Of a DNA stretch of 64,000 nt, positions 22,048 to 35,309 are shown piece by piece (the first letter of the stretch is position 1; the number at the start of each line of letters is the position of its first letter). The stretch spans positions 1,798,001-1,862,000 of the forward strand of contig JAJHTX010000012.1 in assembly GCA_032164295.1 (NCBI GenBank). The letters are read 5' to 3'. This stretch comes from Inonotus obliquus. Taxonomy: Eukaryota > Basidiomycota > Agaricomycetes > Hymenochaetales > Hymenochaetaceae. A program made the translations under genes and the position numbers. Under the pieces are notes generated by a model. It had not been told where the DNA came from. It saw only the letters and a program-made list of their open reading frames with translations, and did not search any database.

Positions 22048-25000
22048 ATGGCTGACATGTCTACGCTCCTCATATCTTCTCTGAATCCAGCTGGAAGCAA
22101 GCAGAGCAGAACCTGGCAATCCTCTCAGTGCAACCAGGGTTACTGCAATGAGTCACTAGTCAAAGCCAAGATTGATCAGTCCGATCAGCCGCCAGTGTCT
22201 ATCTTAAGAACAACGTGAAGCGTAGATGGAAGGATGTGCATGCTAGGACCGGTCGATGCATGTATTTATTTTCTGATTCACTCCTAGGACAAGCCAGTCA
22301 TACCAGTTGTCAAAAAGGAGCAGCTACGCCCCCAGCTCATACCTGCAATGATTTTGCTGGCAAATTCTTCAGACAAGAATCTACATGCTCAGGTTGCTGA
22401 GACTGTTGCTATCATTGCTAGCTATGATTTCCTGGTTAGTCTAAACATCCCTTGTGGCTGTATGCAGCTCTGACGAGCAGCAAGGAACTTGTAAATGCAC
22501 TCTGTCCGTCACCTGAAGCCTATTCAGTCAACTTGTCCATACTTGAGACTGCTCACTCCATTTTTGGGCGATGGTGATCTGAAATGCAATCAGACGAGTT
22601 ATTTACAGTCATCAACTTTGTTTTGTCACAATTTGCAGAGCCATTCTTTCAAGTCTTCTGTTACACCGCCAGAATGTTTCTTTATTGATAATACTCTACC
22701 ACCCAAAAAGGATGCAGAGACTGTCGCGCATGCTATGGTGCTGCTGCTGAATATATTCTACAATCTTGTATGCCAGGATCTCCCCCCAGCTCTCGAAGAC
22801 ACGCATGCCGAGTTCTTTGGCGCGGGGGATGGCATGTTCATTCGATTTCTTCAATGGGATCCACTCAAGCTACAGACAGATCCGGACAAACCTACAACTA
22901 GCACGCCATCACAGATCAAGACCACTTCGAGCTTGCCAAGGCAAACACACATTGATATCCTGAACTCGGGTCCCATTGAGGCAGTCGCCCGTGCTCTATG
23001 GAATCTTCTCAGTGGTGGATAGAGAATCGGGGTCGTCTGGTCAGCTAAGCACTTCGTTTTTTCTGCACCACTAGACTACCATCAACGAGCTTGTGAAAGA
23101 AGTCGTCATTCCCAATGTTTCTCTTAGGACGCACGAAGGCGAGCAGTTTGAGGATGACCCTCCGGAATATGTCCGCCTCGATCTGTCGTTTGTGAATGCG
23201 AGTTCAGCCACTGTGGCTAGAGGTCTGACTGCAGAGGGAACTATGCATCGTCAGGCAGCCACATACGGATTCGAGGATGCTATGGAAGTCGTACTCAGAT
23301 GGTTCGGGTCGGGTTGCAGGAATATGGATCTGATCCTCATGGGGAGGTTAGGTGGAAACGAAAGGACGAGAGTGTTTTTCTCCTCACTGCGATTGCGCTA
23401 CTGCAGCTCAGGTAAGCATCTGGTCACAGTAGATATTCTGTCAGGAGGCATTGACGATCGCATAGCAAGGGGTATACTCGTGGTACTAGAGCTAGTTGGC
23501 GACATGCGCCGATGCTCGTTATCATTCGTCATCAATTGCTTTTGCTTCCCTTGCACCTCGGATCCTCCTCCTGCAAGATTTACACCTGAATAGGATTTTG
23601 ACAAAGGATGGAGCTCGCTTTTCCGCAGCGGACCGCGTGAAGCCAGAGACGGCAGCATAGACAGGCGTTCCGACAAGGTCGACAAGATTCTCGAAGGAGC
23701 CTTGGATGTCGGCGTAGAGCGCGAGAAGAATTGTGACTTTGACGACTGGGTGCGCAAGGAAGCCATGCTTGTGTTGGCAACAACGTCATGCTCTTCACTC
23801 TATTCATGAAAGGAGATAGCACATCCTCATCCTCGCTTTGATTCCGAAGTACCCATCACTCCAACCAAGACCTGTCATCAGCCCCAAAGCCTCCTTCAGG
23901 AGCCTTCCATCGCGGTGGCGGCGGCGACGTTTATCCGTACCTCGCTCGTCCTTGAACAAGCCGGACTTCGTCACCTCTGATCTGAATGATGCTACAAGAC
24001 ATGCCACATTCAGCGCAAAACTACAAAAGATACTTGACTAAACCAACCATTGGTGATATAGCTCGCAACACTGTCCCTTCCTATATCTATGAATGAGCTT
24101 CGCGTACTAAGGGATCCGAATGACATGGAGGCAATTACTTTGGATTGGGGAGATAATACACCCTCACGTAGCAGGATGTGAGGTAGCGGAGTATGCAAAT
24201 CGATATCGCAATCACTCTCTTCTTCTTCCGGGGACCCTTTGACAGAAGCATCGTTTAACATTGCTTCCGCCTCCTCGGTGTAAAAGTCTCTATCATTGTG
24301 ACCCTCTAGCAAAAAGCCAAACTTGTCGACATTGCTTGGTGACGGAGACAGATCGTACGCCCCCCGGTGTCTTGCGATTGCAACACCATAATCTACGGTC
24401 CCATCCACATCTTCCTCTATCCCACCATGTGCATCCGTGAACACCGAACCAGCAGATCGCTGCATAAGTAATCTCTCCCGATTGAGACCTGAGTTATGCG
24501 AAGAAGAGGATGAAACAGCGCTAAATCACAAATTAGCCCTCTGCCTCTCACTCTCATCAGGCAAAGACAGGTGGATGCTTCGTCACCTGGTCGTACTCTT
24601 GATAGAGCTGGAGCGGGTGTTTGCTTCATTGTGTCAATGTCGGGACTTGTGCCACTGTCCTAAGCTACATTGCGCACCCTGGCCTCGACCTCGGATGGCA
24701 TCAATGGCCTCATTCGCAAGAGACACAGTCTCACGGCTAACAACGGAAGAGAGATATTCACACAAACTACGTCTGTTATGCATATGTTATGACGACTATC
24801 GAATGGATCCTCTTAGTTAAGCGGAACTCCCAGTTATTGTAAGTGCTCGACGTGTGCTTCCATTGTCTCTGGAGTAATTCTCGTTCAGGTTCAATCAGGA
24901 GGACATAAGCGAGATTGCCCCCCCCCAAATTATCACCATCGTCCTGAATGGAATTGAGTCACGCGGTTTCCGGAGAAAATCACAGAGAATGATTATCTGT

Positions 25001-25220
25001 TGAAATGTACTTGGTTGTTGCTTGCCATGGTCTTTGACTTACAGCCTTCTCAAAGGTGTCATGCGTGTCATAATGACTGCCCGTGCAACGCTCGTCCACG
25101 CACACCAGTCCCTGCTCCAGTGTTTGGTTGAGATACTCGGAGCGATCGCCAAGAACCCGAGTAATCCTGTTTTCGATCAGTATATTTTTGAAAGTATCTC
25201 TGCCCCAGTAAGGTAAGCAA
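22048..25220 (+). pseudogene. CSE1 (exportin-2) pseudogene, copy A, with an insertion
   Basis: This is the only copy that keeps the N-terminus: MADMSTLLISSLNPAGSKQ, then in shifting frames SVYLKNNVKRRWKDV, a stretch like KKEQLRPQLIPAMI, AQVAETVAIIASYDF, NFVLSQFAEPFFQVF and EQFEDDPPEYVRLDLSF. These follow the order of Cse1 HEAT repeats. From about 23476 to 24755 the sequence is replaced by part of another gene on the opposite strand. CSE1 resumes with the segments before and around VMRVIMTARATL and NPSNPVFDQYIFESIS (25060-25210). Frameshifts and stops are frequent, so it is non-functional. Confidence 0.75.
23476..24755 (-). pseudogene. Fragment of unknown Ser-rich gene 'X' inserted in CSE1 copy A
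   Basis: Read on the minus strand, an exon at 24465-24010 (SVFTDAHGGIEEDVDGTVDYG ... DIDLHTPLPHILLREG ... STRSSFIDIGRDSVASYI) is followed by one with RHRDGRLLKE and GLGWSD. A Ser/Arg-rich stretch (SQFFSRSTPTSKAPSR) follows. A second copy of the same chain lies at 51441-52640, and a short end piece is in copy B. The good conservation between the two copies suggests it was once a protein gene. I do not know the family. Confidence 0.5.
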
Positions 25221-25264
25221 TAGCCGTCCTTCTGCAGGGAGACTGTCTTGATATCTGTCCAGAT

Positions 25265-25591
25265 TTACTGTCGTGGCATCACCAGAAACATTTTCGTGCC
25301 GCTTCTCAGCCCGTTAAGGTCCTGAGCGAGACAAATCAAGCAGCCGACTGCATCGTCATATGCTTGAGCTGCTTCTGCGCCACCCAGTAACCACTCTCCA
25401 CATGCCTCTGTCAAATTCTTCCGCAGACCCACTTGATGGTCCTTCACCGTGCGTTGAAGGTGACTCTGAGAAACAGTTGTTTCTGTGTCCGCTATCAAGA
25501 ATGTTATGTGAGAAGGTGGAGGAGAGTCGCATAAGAGTCCAATATTCGCGTGATGTTCTTCTGTAGTCCTGAGTATGCGGTCTGCGGCCAT
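25265..25591 (-). pseudogene. Fragment of unknown gene 'Z' next to CSE1 copies
   Basis: Minus-strand frame of 108 codons including DTETTVSQSHLQRTVKDHQ and AAQAYDDAVGCLICLAQDLNGLRSGTK, a predicted helical, coiled-coil-like stretch. The same sequence recurs, frameshifted, near 53100-53390 and 54990-55160, each time just downstream of the CSE1 segment ending FESIS. It therefore travels with the CSE1 cassette. Family not recognised. Confidence 0.4.
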
Positions 25592-25810
25592 AAGGAATAG
25601 CAGATGAGATTCATTATTACTGCACCGAAGACCTGAACGACAGTCACAAAGTTTCCAGACTGCCTTCTTTCACAACGCTGAGAGCTACGTTAGAGGTCCA
25701 TCGATGAATTCTTTGCCACAACAACTGACACAACGAATAGAATGATCGAGGTCATGCTGCAGGCTGCGGTAAATCTTATCACATCACAAGTGATTAAATT
25801 TGGGAGATGA

Positions 25811-26000
25811 GTAGGGTTGCCGAAGTCCGGTCCTGGACCGTGTGGACCGCAGTCCAGACACGGACTGAACCAATAGTCCAGTCCAGTTCAGGTCCGGTTC
25901 AGCTGAGGTCCAGGTTGGTTCGGTCCTTGGTCCGGCTCCCTTCTGTTTTTCCGGACCGGGGTGGACCAGTCCGGACCTGGACTGGACCGGTTTGGCAGGT
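25811..26000. repeat. GGTCC/GTCCGG palindrome-rich repeat (possible hAT-like MITE)
   Basis: About 190 bp packed with GGTCC, GGACC, TCCGG and CAGTCC words that can pair with each other in many registers. The ends, TAGGGTTGCCGAA at the left and, read on the minus strand, TACCTGCCAAA at the right, resemble degenerate hAT inverted repeats. I could not find a convincing 8-bp target duplication. It lies immediately before the UBP15 fragment. Confidence 0.5.
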
Positions 26001-26010
26001 ACGCAATAAG

Positions 26011-27169
<1,159 letters not shown>

Positions 27170-27177
27170 TTTTCCAT

Positions 27178-27783
27178 GTTGCTTCTGCTGTTACAGACAT
27201 TGACGACATTCATCCTTATTAGCTCTTTGCTCTCGAGCACAGGCGAGATCGGTATTGGCACAACATGGCGGTTGTGCCCGCGAGATTATTTGGACCCTGC
27301 GAATCTTTGTAGGCGTGATGCTCTCTGGTTCGCATCCAGAGAGTCCATCGAGCGTTATGAGATCCCAAGGTCCATTATTCATCGCAAATCATCTTGGCCC
27401 GATTTCACCCCACCTCACCTCGACCTAGTTCACCAGGTGCTCCGGCTACCGCCCCACCTCCGAACAAAAGAACCAGCACTGGTTTGAGCAACGTCTCAGT
27501 TCCTTCATTAACTAATATTCCTGCTACCACATCTGCTACAGGACCACCTGCCGCAGTGTTTGCATATTTATCCGAGAAGCAGAGACTAGCACGGAATGAC
27601 ACGGTTTCTTCAGCTTCTGTTTATTTGCAGCCTTCTCAGCCTTCTCAGGCGCTGATGCCTCCTCTGGCAAAAGCTTTAAATATACAGCCTCAACGAATGA
27701 GTAGTGCAAATGTGGTTGTTCATACGGATGTGGGATGTTTTGCGAGGGAACCTTCTGATCAACCTCCCGCTTATCAGAAATGA
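27178..27783 (+). pseudogene. Probable membrane-protein fragment with Pro/Ser-rich tail
   Basis: A frame from the ATG at 27178 begins with a hydrophobic helix (LLLLLQTLTTFILISSLLSS). It continues through GIGTTWRLCPRDYLDPANLCRRD to about 27420, where the reading must shift frame into a Pro/Ser/Thr-rich tail (27394-27783) ending DQPPAYQK. This may be the end of a membrane protein whose N-terminal helices are missing, or two exons whose junction I cannot place. Family not recognised. Confidence 0.35.
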
Positions 27784-27976
27784 GCGTGACGTGGTGCTTT
27801 GGTTTGGGATGCCTGGCTCCAGTGCATCGTCTGCTTCCTTTCTTCCTTCGATTGTATGTGCTGTGGTCATATCACTGTACTGTAGAGAGTATAATACAAA
27901 TTGTTTTGCATCTTACCATCTGATAACATGTCTTGAATAATCTGACTTAATGGGCTCCATGTCTTGTATATTTTGA

Positions 27977-28002
27977 AATACTTGTCAAAATTGACAAGTA
28001 TT
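27977..28002. repeat. Perfect 26-bp inverted repeat
   Basis: AATACTTGTCAA, two bases, then its exact complement. It lies in an AT-rich spacer about 190 bp after the preceding frame and could act as a hairpin or terminator-like structure. No associated gene. Confidence 0.5.
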
Positions 28003-28287
28003 GTATGTATTGCCAATATATATCACCCTAATAAATGTGATGACAATTTGATGTACAAGCCTTCTACATATTTTACATATAACTTATCTTACATGTACTG
28101 GTTTTACATTCTCAGATCGTGCAGTTTTTTGTGATGAATGGACGACGTCCTCGCATAGATCATCGTCGACAACACACGAGGCTCGCACAGTCAACTAAGT
28201 GCTTTCACCGATGCGAGCATTTCTGTTACAACCTTTGGCAGAAATACAGCGTGCAAGAAGAGGGAACGGACAGCTGATGCAAATACT

Positions 28288-31200
28288 GTGACGTCTGCCC
28301 CTCTGCCGGAGAGTTCTCGTGGCAAGAAGAAACGGAAACTCCCGCGAACCGGTAATGTGCAGGCGTCCGCTTTGTCTTGCGACACCACAGAAGAGATCTC
28401 TTTGGCCGATTCTCACTCCGTATCCACTAATCGGAAGAAAAAGAAAGAGAAGAAGGCAATTTCTGAACCTAGGTTTCAGAAGCGCAGTGGAGCGCCGGCG
28501 AAAGATCCCTTCTTATCGTCAAGAATGAGAGGCGCCAATTCCGCTCCTCTAAGCTGGGCGGCAACGGGGAATGCTGAAGTGGTGCGCGTGACTTCCCAGA
28601 GACTCAGCGGAGTGCGTACTGGGGACATTCGTCTTCCGCAGCACGATGGTTGTATTGTGCCACCCGTGCAGGCACTAAGGCCTTCGTCAGCCTCGTCGGA
28701 TGACACTCTTGTTGACGGTGTTACGAGTGATGAACTTCAATCCCAGCGCAGCTGCAAGAAACAGCTATATGGTATCGATGCCGACTGCTCACAAGAAAGT
28801 TGTTGTGAGGACCATGCCAGGCTTGAAAAGATGGCAGCGTCGCTGAAGTGTGTTCCATCTTTGTTTTCTCCTTCAGACAGCCGATTTTATTATCCAGCTT
28901 TAGCCATCCGACATGCAACAGCGCGAAGCCGCTACTACCAGATACGCTACGACCATTGATATGGGCTGCGGTACGTAATAGGCTTATCCGTCTCTTTGAG
29001 CCTTCTGGTGACTCTATAATTCTAGTCACGTCAAGCACTGTGCGAAACTACGTCCTTTTTTCGAAGCTATCATGGTGGCGTCTACTTCAATGACGGCAAG
29101 GCCCACGGCTACTTGTTAGGCGGGTATGCTTCACAGTAAGTCTGATAACCCGAGGTATGTGTCGCGTATACCTAAACCTCTTCTTCAGACGAGACATTTT
29201 CCACCATGACGGCAGGCTTATCATTTCGCACGGGTACTTGCAGTTTACAAATAACTGTCACACTTATTAATGCTATCACTTTTTTAAGAGGCGGGAAGTC
29301 CTTGGAGGGGTTTCAAGGACAACGAGAGCAAGACGCTTCCGTCCGCGCGCTGCTCTATAATTACAGAGAACGACATCCACTGGTGCTACTGATAGACAAC
29401 AGATATGCACCTTTCCCCTTCGACTTGGGAGACAAAATGTACGTGGTCCTTGGTCTATACTGGATTGTTAATGCCTGGGGTGAGTTTTTAACTCTTGGAC
29501 TAATCGGGACTGGTCTAACTGATTTAGCTGAGAGGGATGTGGCTGTGATCGATGGGAGATTAGATGTCCGTGTTAAGTACAAGTTTGCCTTTCAGTACTG
29601 TGCAGGACAAGCATCACCATGGTGGATAAACTCTTCAATCGCGTCCGACACTATCTCCGATGGACCAGATTCTACTATGAGCATACCAGCTTCTAATCGG
29701 GAATTGCCTTTCTGCGCCGACACGTCTTTCGGAGAGTTTTCATCTCCATTATCCCCGTTATCTCCATTGTCTCCATTATCTCCATTGTCTCCATTATCTG
29801 ATGACGATACTGAATGGGGTACATGTAATAGCGAGCATGCGAAGAAAGTGAGCCACCAAAGTCATTACCTGACTCTAATCACTGACGCTTCTTTATGCAG
29901 GACATTTGCTGCTCTCGGTGCGAAAGAGAAACTCCTCGAATTTACAAGCAAGGCTGGATGTGCCTCTATCCTGACTGTCCTGACTTTTTCCGTATAAACG
30001 CGGAAGAAGTTTTCTCGCTTGAATATGACGAGCAGTTTCTCGGGCTTCGCCCCGATCCAGACTTCGGGAAGATCGATTTAAGCCTAGCGTCTCCACTTGC
30101 GCAGGAAGACGAGTCGGCGGATTCGATCTATTCGATAAAGGGATGGTGGTGCAGGAATTGCGGACAGCTTTGCTCTCGGTGAGGTTATAAAAATCGTTGC
30201 ATATCAAAACCCGGACTCAGGCTTGCTTCAGAGAAAGGTGGGAGTGCTGGGAATGTTCGCAATGCAACGCAAGTGTTTTTCTCTGCGACCGCACTTTCTC
30301 TCACCTGTAAGATAGATATCCTTCCCCCTTGACGGTTGTTTGCCTATCAGAAGTCACACGGAATTTGCGGGCCAAGAACTAGAGCTCAAGAAGTACCAAG
30401 AGTTTAAGATTTACAATGCTTCAGGTCAGCATTATCCGTTACGGTTTGATATGTTCACTGACGCTACTTTCAGGATTGATCGTGTCTAGGCATAGGTGGA
30501 TCTCCCGGAGTGATAACGGCAGCGGCCTTCGCAGTACATTCTGTATTCCTGACAACCAGTAAGGAGTAGTTATTAGACTGGGACTGGACTCGAACTGAGA
30601 CAATATCAGCGGGAAGATACACCTAATTCGTGGGAACTCACTCGTTAATGAACGTGCCAATGATCTGTTCCGCCAATATCAGGAAGAAGCGCGAGAAAAG
30701 AAATTCCTGAGAAGATATCCACTGCGTTGGGTTTGTGTTCCATGCTTGAGAATCGCACAACATCACTGACACACTTGCAGCACCATGGTACGCATGATCA
30801 ACTTGTTTGAAAGTGTTGGCTTACACGATCGTAGCGCGTGGACGGATGCTTACGAACTACTTTTCACATAACGGTAGGTCTTTTACTGTCCTAACAGAAC
30901 CATTTTTCTCCCTAACACACTGATCCGATAGCTGGAGCACCGTACAAGGTACATATAAGAAGAACATGATATATAACGGTACTCATGCTAGTGACAGTAC
31001 GCTGTCGCCACGAATATAACAGATCCCTTTGATCGAGCACCGGCCTGCGTCAACGGAGCACTACAGCTCATCAAGGACCGAGCTTCAACAGTCGTGCAAC
31101 ACGAAGGCGAGTTCAATGAGATTCTAACCGCCGCGTATATGGCAAAGCAGAAGATGTCTGTAAGTTCCAGCATCATTGCTCTCGTTCTCTCCTCCCTTTT

Positions 31201-31581
31201 AATGCTAATGTTTTCGATAGTATCACACTGATGACGAGAAGGGACTCGGTCCAGTGGTAGCATCTCTTTCTTTGGGTTCACCTGCCCTGATGCACTTCCG
31301 ACATAGGAAAAGTACTGTTGCAGATGGCCGCGCTGAGAAGGTGCTTACTATAGTGTTGCGCCACGTAGGCTCATTTCACTGCCTTTCACTGATACCTATG
31401 ATTGACTGGAGAAATATAGGGAGACGTACTTGTTATGGAAGGAGCTCAGATACAAAAGCTGTACGAGGTACGTACATAAAGGGTCTCTAGTAGGGGGCAA
31501 CAGTGTTGTTCACGGATGCTTTAGCACACTGTCGTCCCCACGAATTACCGGATCGCGGCGACCGCTCGCTGTATAGGCTGA
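28288..31581 (+). CDS. AlkB-like 2-oxoglutarate/Fe(II) oxygenase with cysteine-rich insert
   Basis: Multi-exon gene of an Agaricomycete family related to AlkB demethylases. A Lys/Arg-rich N-terminus (28288-28950) is followed, with one unresolved junction near 28940, by KPLLPDTLRPLIWA, SFFRSYHGGVYFNDGK, DIFHHDGRLIISHG and PLVLLIDNRYAPFPFDLG. A cysteine-rich module follows (CCSRCERE...WMCLYPDC...WWCRNC...WECWECSQC). The oxygenase core has YHTDDEKGLGPVVASLSLGS with the HxD iron motif, VLRH|GDVLVMEGAQ, and the final exon HTVVPTNYRIAATAR with the RxxxTxR-type 2-oxoglutarate site. Introns are short with GT/AG ends. A nonapeptide-coding minisatellite (SPL repeats) is at 29745-29800. It looks intact in the core. 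Confidence 0.75.
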
Positions 31582-31924
31582 ATACCCACAGCTCCCCATC
31601 TCTTCTTGGTCGCACAATATCCGCTGATCTTCACTATCCATTCGGAAGATGTTCAGTGCCTCTATTGCAATTATCTATTACTTGGGTACAGGCAGCGGTC
31701 TTGCTCTAGAATTGGAACGTGTAGGAGGCGCTGCTGGTACTTGAAGACTTTATCGTACCAGCTCTGCTTGATTCTGCTCACTCAACTTCATTATCAATTC
31801 TTTATTAGCATACTTCACGTTCTATTTCTTGCGGTTCTGAGAAACCACATACCATTTCAGCCCTTTGTTTAGCGAAAAATGTGAATAGATCTGCTATTTG
31901 CTGTTCTAACATTTGACGCTCTCT

Positions 31925-32155
31925 TTGGTGAAGTTGCAGTCACTAACAAAGTGCGACGAAGATGGCTAGCGGAGATCGCACGAGACAGATTGGCGTACCA
32001 GGAGTACGTCGACGCGCGAGAGGCGTTAGATAAGAATATTCTTCCGATATACACGAAGCTGCAGAAGAAGGACGGGCCGTAGGTGAATAAGAAGAAAAAG
32101 AAGGGTGGCGGAGAGGGTACGGGTCCTGCGGGACCTCAAGTGAGAAGCTATATCT
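31925..32155 (+). pseudogene. ADA3/NGG1-like fragment (SAGA adaptor)
   Basis: The segment reads ARDRLAYQEYVDAREALDKN, then YTKLQKKDGP, a stop codon, and a Lys run (NKKKKKGGG). This resembles the C-terminal coiled region of fungal Ada3, a SAGA histone acetyltransferase adaptor. It has no start and an in-frame stop, and it lies among other broken genes. The family call is from memory of the LQKKD.PK..KKKKK pattern and is moderate. Confidence 0.5.
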
Positions 32156-32879
32156 CACCATTTACAGAACACTATGACATTCTATCATCAGGCACATCTC
32201 TCAGTCATAGGATCAAATAGATAAACTATTTGGTAATATAACTAATGTCATAGATAAGAGTGTGTGTGTGCTTAATATCCCAGAACACTTCTGGTACATC
32301 TACTGTGCAACACTCTCTAGCAGACTACAATCTGTACGGGTGCAGCTGTAACGGTAATGCAGAGAAAGATGCGCTGCATAGGGTAACGCGTAACATGGGT
32401 ATCAGGTTGCTTCCTATATTAGGCGTTACTGTACTTGTAAGTACTTGAAAAAATCAAAAAAAAATGTCCTTCTGGTCATCAATTAGCCCAGGCAAATTAC
32501 CTTCGCCTCAGGCCTTGCCATGCTCGTCAAATGCAAAAAGATCTTCCATACGCATTTTCAAGCATCAGAACTACTAGTACTGTCTTATTTGCCAACTTAA
32601 GAAAGTGAGTCGACTGAAAGACCAATTAATTAGAATAGGAAATAGTGAGAAGTTTCTATGTTCTGATGGTGAGATCTGAATCTTGAGTAAATCTAACAAT
32701 ATTGTAACATTCTTGCACCTATTTGCAGGCCCTTTGGTTGCATGTAACCAGTCAAGTAATGCGAAAACACGGACCGGTTGCCCATTTCGTCACTGTAACG
32801 CAGACCCCCTGGTTGCACCTGTTCAGATTGCGACAGTATATTAAGAGCTAATGGTAATTTTCTTACACTAATATTTGAT
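32156..32879. other. Spacer without recognisable gene
   Basis: Short frames only. It probably includes degraded sequence downstream of the Gypsy gag remnant, but I see no pol, protease or integrase motif. Confidence 0.3.
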
Positions 32880-33760
32880 ACTTGGTATGTATCCATACAC
32901 TGTGTCTGTACACCTAGCACATCTATGTACTGCATTGACGGCTAGTGCTTTCACTTTCCATTTGTCGTATGTTACTGGTACCTTCTCTGCTCACATCACT
33001 CCTCGAAGGACATCAGGGTTGACTGCCTGTTCCAGACGATGGATAAGGATGGCGTCATGCTCCGTTTTAACAAGTCCTGCTGAGATCCTTAGCTGTTCAA
33101 AAACATCAAAGAATTCATCTGCTGTACGACGTCCTTGTACCTCTGAGTAGATTCGCTCAAGTGCCTTAGATGCCTTGTGGGGATCTCTAAAAGATGCATC
33201 GAGGGCTTCAATGAACTTCTTAAAGTCGTCAGAAATAGTTGAGCTTTCATCAGCTGCTGTATTCGAATCGATGTAGTTTTGTGCCCACGTTGAGGCTCGT
33301 CCTGACTTCAGATATGACAGCACAAATTTAATCCAATTGACGTCGGTTCCAAACCTTCCCAGGTTTTCCGAGACCTACAACAGGAATTCCTGACGAAGGT
33401 CTTTGTATTTGTTGCCTCCATGATACTGCCTTGGTTTGTCAACAGATGGATTGTCTGTCGACATTGTTGCTTGGTTGTCCTACTCCTGCTTGTGCCAATG
33501 CTTGGGTGACAATAGCCGCTATTACATCGGCTGTGAGGTGCGACATATTATCTTCAGGTGGTTCAATGTCAATGGGATCTTCTTCAAGGGGGGGTGGAAC
33601 AGGTTCGTGTGTCGATGCTGGTCTAGATATAATACCTTGAGAAGGATCAAATGCTCCTATCAATGGTTCTCCAGGTTCTTCATGTGCAGAGAATCTTGCA
33701 GCTATCGAAGATGTGGGAGCGAACGATAAGATTGGAGCTAGAGTGCTAGTTGGTGCATGT
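32880..33760 (-). pseudogene. Ty3/Gypsy retrotransposon Gag remnant
   Basis: On the minus strand the order is an acidic N-terminus, PRQYHGGNKYKDLRQEF, a stop, then a gag-domain stretch (SYLKSGRASTWAQNYI ... ISDDFKKFIEALDASFRD ... KALERIYSEVQGRRTADEF) ending near VPVTYDKWKVKALAVDA. This is the retrotransposon gag domain layout. One in-frame stop and one frameshift are visible. The zinc knuckle and the whole pol region are absent. Confidence 0.75.
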
Positions 33761-34257
33761 GCCCAGTTGTCCTTTACTTGATCCCAAACTATATGCTGTT
33801 CCTTTCCAGTGTTTGTCGTATAATAGAAACCTTGACAACTTGCACTGTACCTCCCTTGTCTAAGGCCACTAAGACACTGACGTGCGCGTTCTGATATGGT
33901 ATCTATTGTGGCGGTCTGATAGGGAGAGGGTGAGGTTGCTGTTGTTGTCGATGAGCAGGGATTGTGTCGTTGAAGGAGATAGTAACTTTAAAAATCCAGA
34001 GGAGGATGATAAAAGAGATATGCTAACTGCAGTATACTTCGTCTGTCTGCTTCGTCCAGATATGGTTGCCTCTAAAATGCAATGTCAAGGTTAACGCCAG
34101 TGTTTACCAATGTATGATCGACTTCTGCCAATCTGAAGGGTCTTCCTCCTTTACTTCAACCTTGACGTTGGCTTCTTTGAGCTTAACTTCAACCTCTTCT
34201 TCCTTTACTTCGACTACTGGTCGCTGGGCACGGTACCTAAGCTTGATAAAGTGATAA

Positions 34258-35117
34258 TGTCTGCTTGCATCTTCTCTTCTGATGAGATCATTAGGATCGT
34301 AATCAAGGGAGTTAAACGGGATGGCATAGGACTTGGGCTTGCAGTACTGTCGTTGACGACGGCTAGGAGCCAGGGTGACTAGTGAGGGTTGGGGTTTCTA
34401 TAAGTCCAATACACGGTAATGTTAATCAATGTTACCGGGCAGGGTTGAGGGTTTCTGTCATACTCGGGTAAACCTGGGTTGATGCGATATTGTCCTACTG
34501 GGCGCTCACAAAGGAGAGACATTGATGACGGGTCAGACGTCGGTCCTGAAGGGAGACTCGACTCTTATGTTAGGACGGACGAGGGGGCGGTGCATGCTCG
34601 AGGCCTGTTCTCACGAAGGTCGTCAAGGGACAACCTCTACTGCGCCTTGAGGGGAAGTACACAGTTGTCGGCGACATACATCTAAGGTGATAAGCCTTGA
34701 GTAATGCATGCATCTAGGAACAGTATACGACTAAGACGTCGTGGTGGTAAGTAGATTGAATAAACTAAGTAAGTACAAGAGAGGAATACCTAAGATGTCA
34801 TAGTGGTAAGTAGAAGAGTTGAGTGGGGAAGACGAGACAAGATCTATCTATTTATATACACCTGGATTGTGGGAAGGTATTACTTTAAGAAGGTGCTGTG
34901 CAGCAGCATAACAATAGAACCAAATAAACAACGGGGCCCGACGAGTCAGCAAGAATAAGTAAGGGTGAGTAAGCGTCATCGAGGTTGGGGCAGAATTAGT
35001 AAGGCAGTATTTAGTAATGTATCGGGATGGGGCGGAGGGAGTCATAAGGTATTAGGAAATTAGTAATATAAGGGAATATGAAATAAGAAAAGACAAAAAA
35101 GGAAAAGCATTCTTACA
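34258..35117 (-). mobile_element. Probable 5' LTR of the Gypsy remnant
   Basis: Read on the minus strand, the segment starts TGTAAGAATGC and ends GCAGACA, upstream of the gag remnant. A TATATAAATA box occurs at about 34849-34860, in the middle where U3 meets R. A short internal direct repeat (TAAGA.GTC...GTGGTAAGTAGA, near 34730 and 34793) is present. The ends are inferred from TG...CA and position; I could not confirm a target duplication or a second LTR. Confidence 0.45.
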
Positions 35118-35309
35118 CTGTGCATTGCAGCGATAAACTGCCCTAGTTCATGGCACACAGTGGATAAATTGGTATGCCCTTTCTACCCAAGGAAACCACA
35201 AAGAGTTTATGTCACAACTGTCCACATGAACGCAGGAGTAGAAGAGATAAGCTAGTCTTCTCCCATTACACAAGGTATGGATTACTCACTTCCATCCCGG
35301 CTAAAGCTT

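Noticed and set aside
25022..25216. Independent small gene with a helical protein
   Set aside because: The residues match the middle of CSE1 and continue the pseudogene of copy A.
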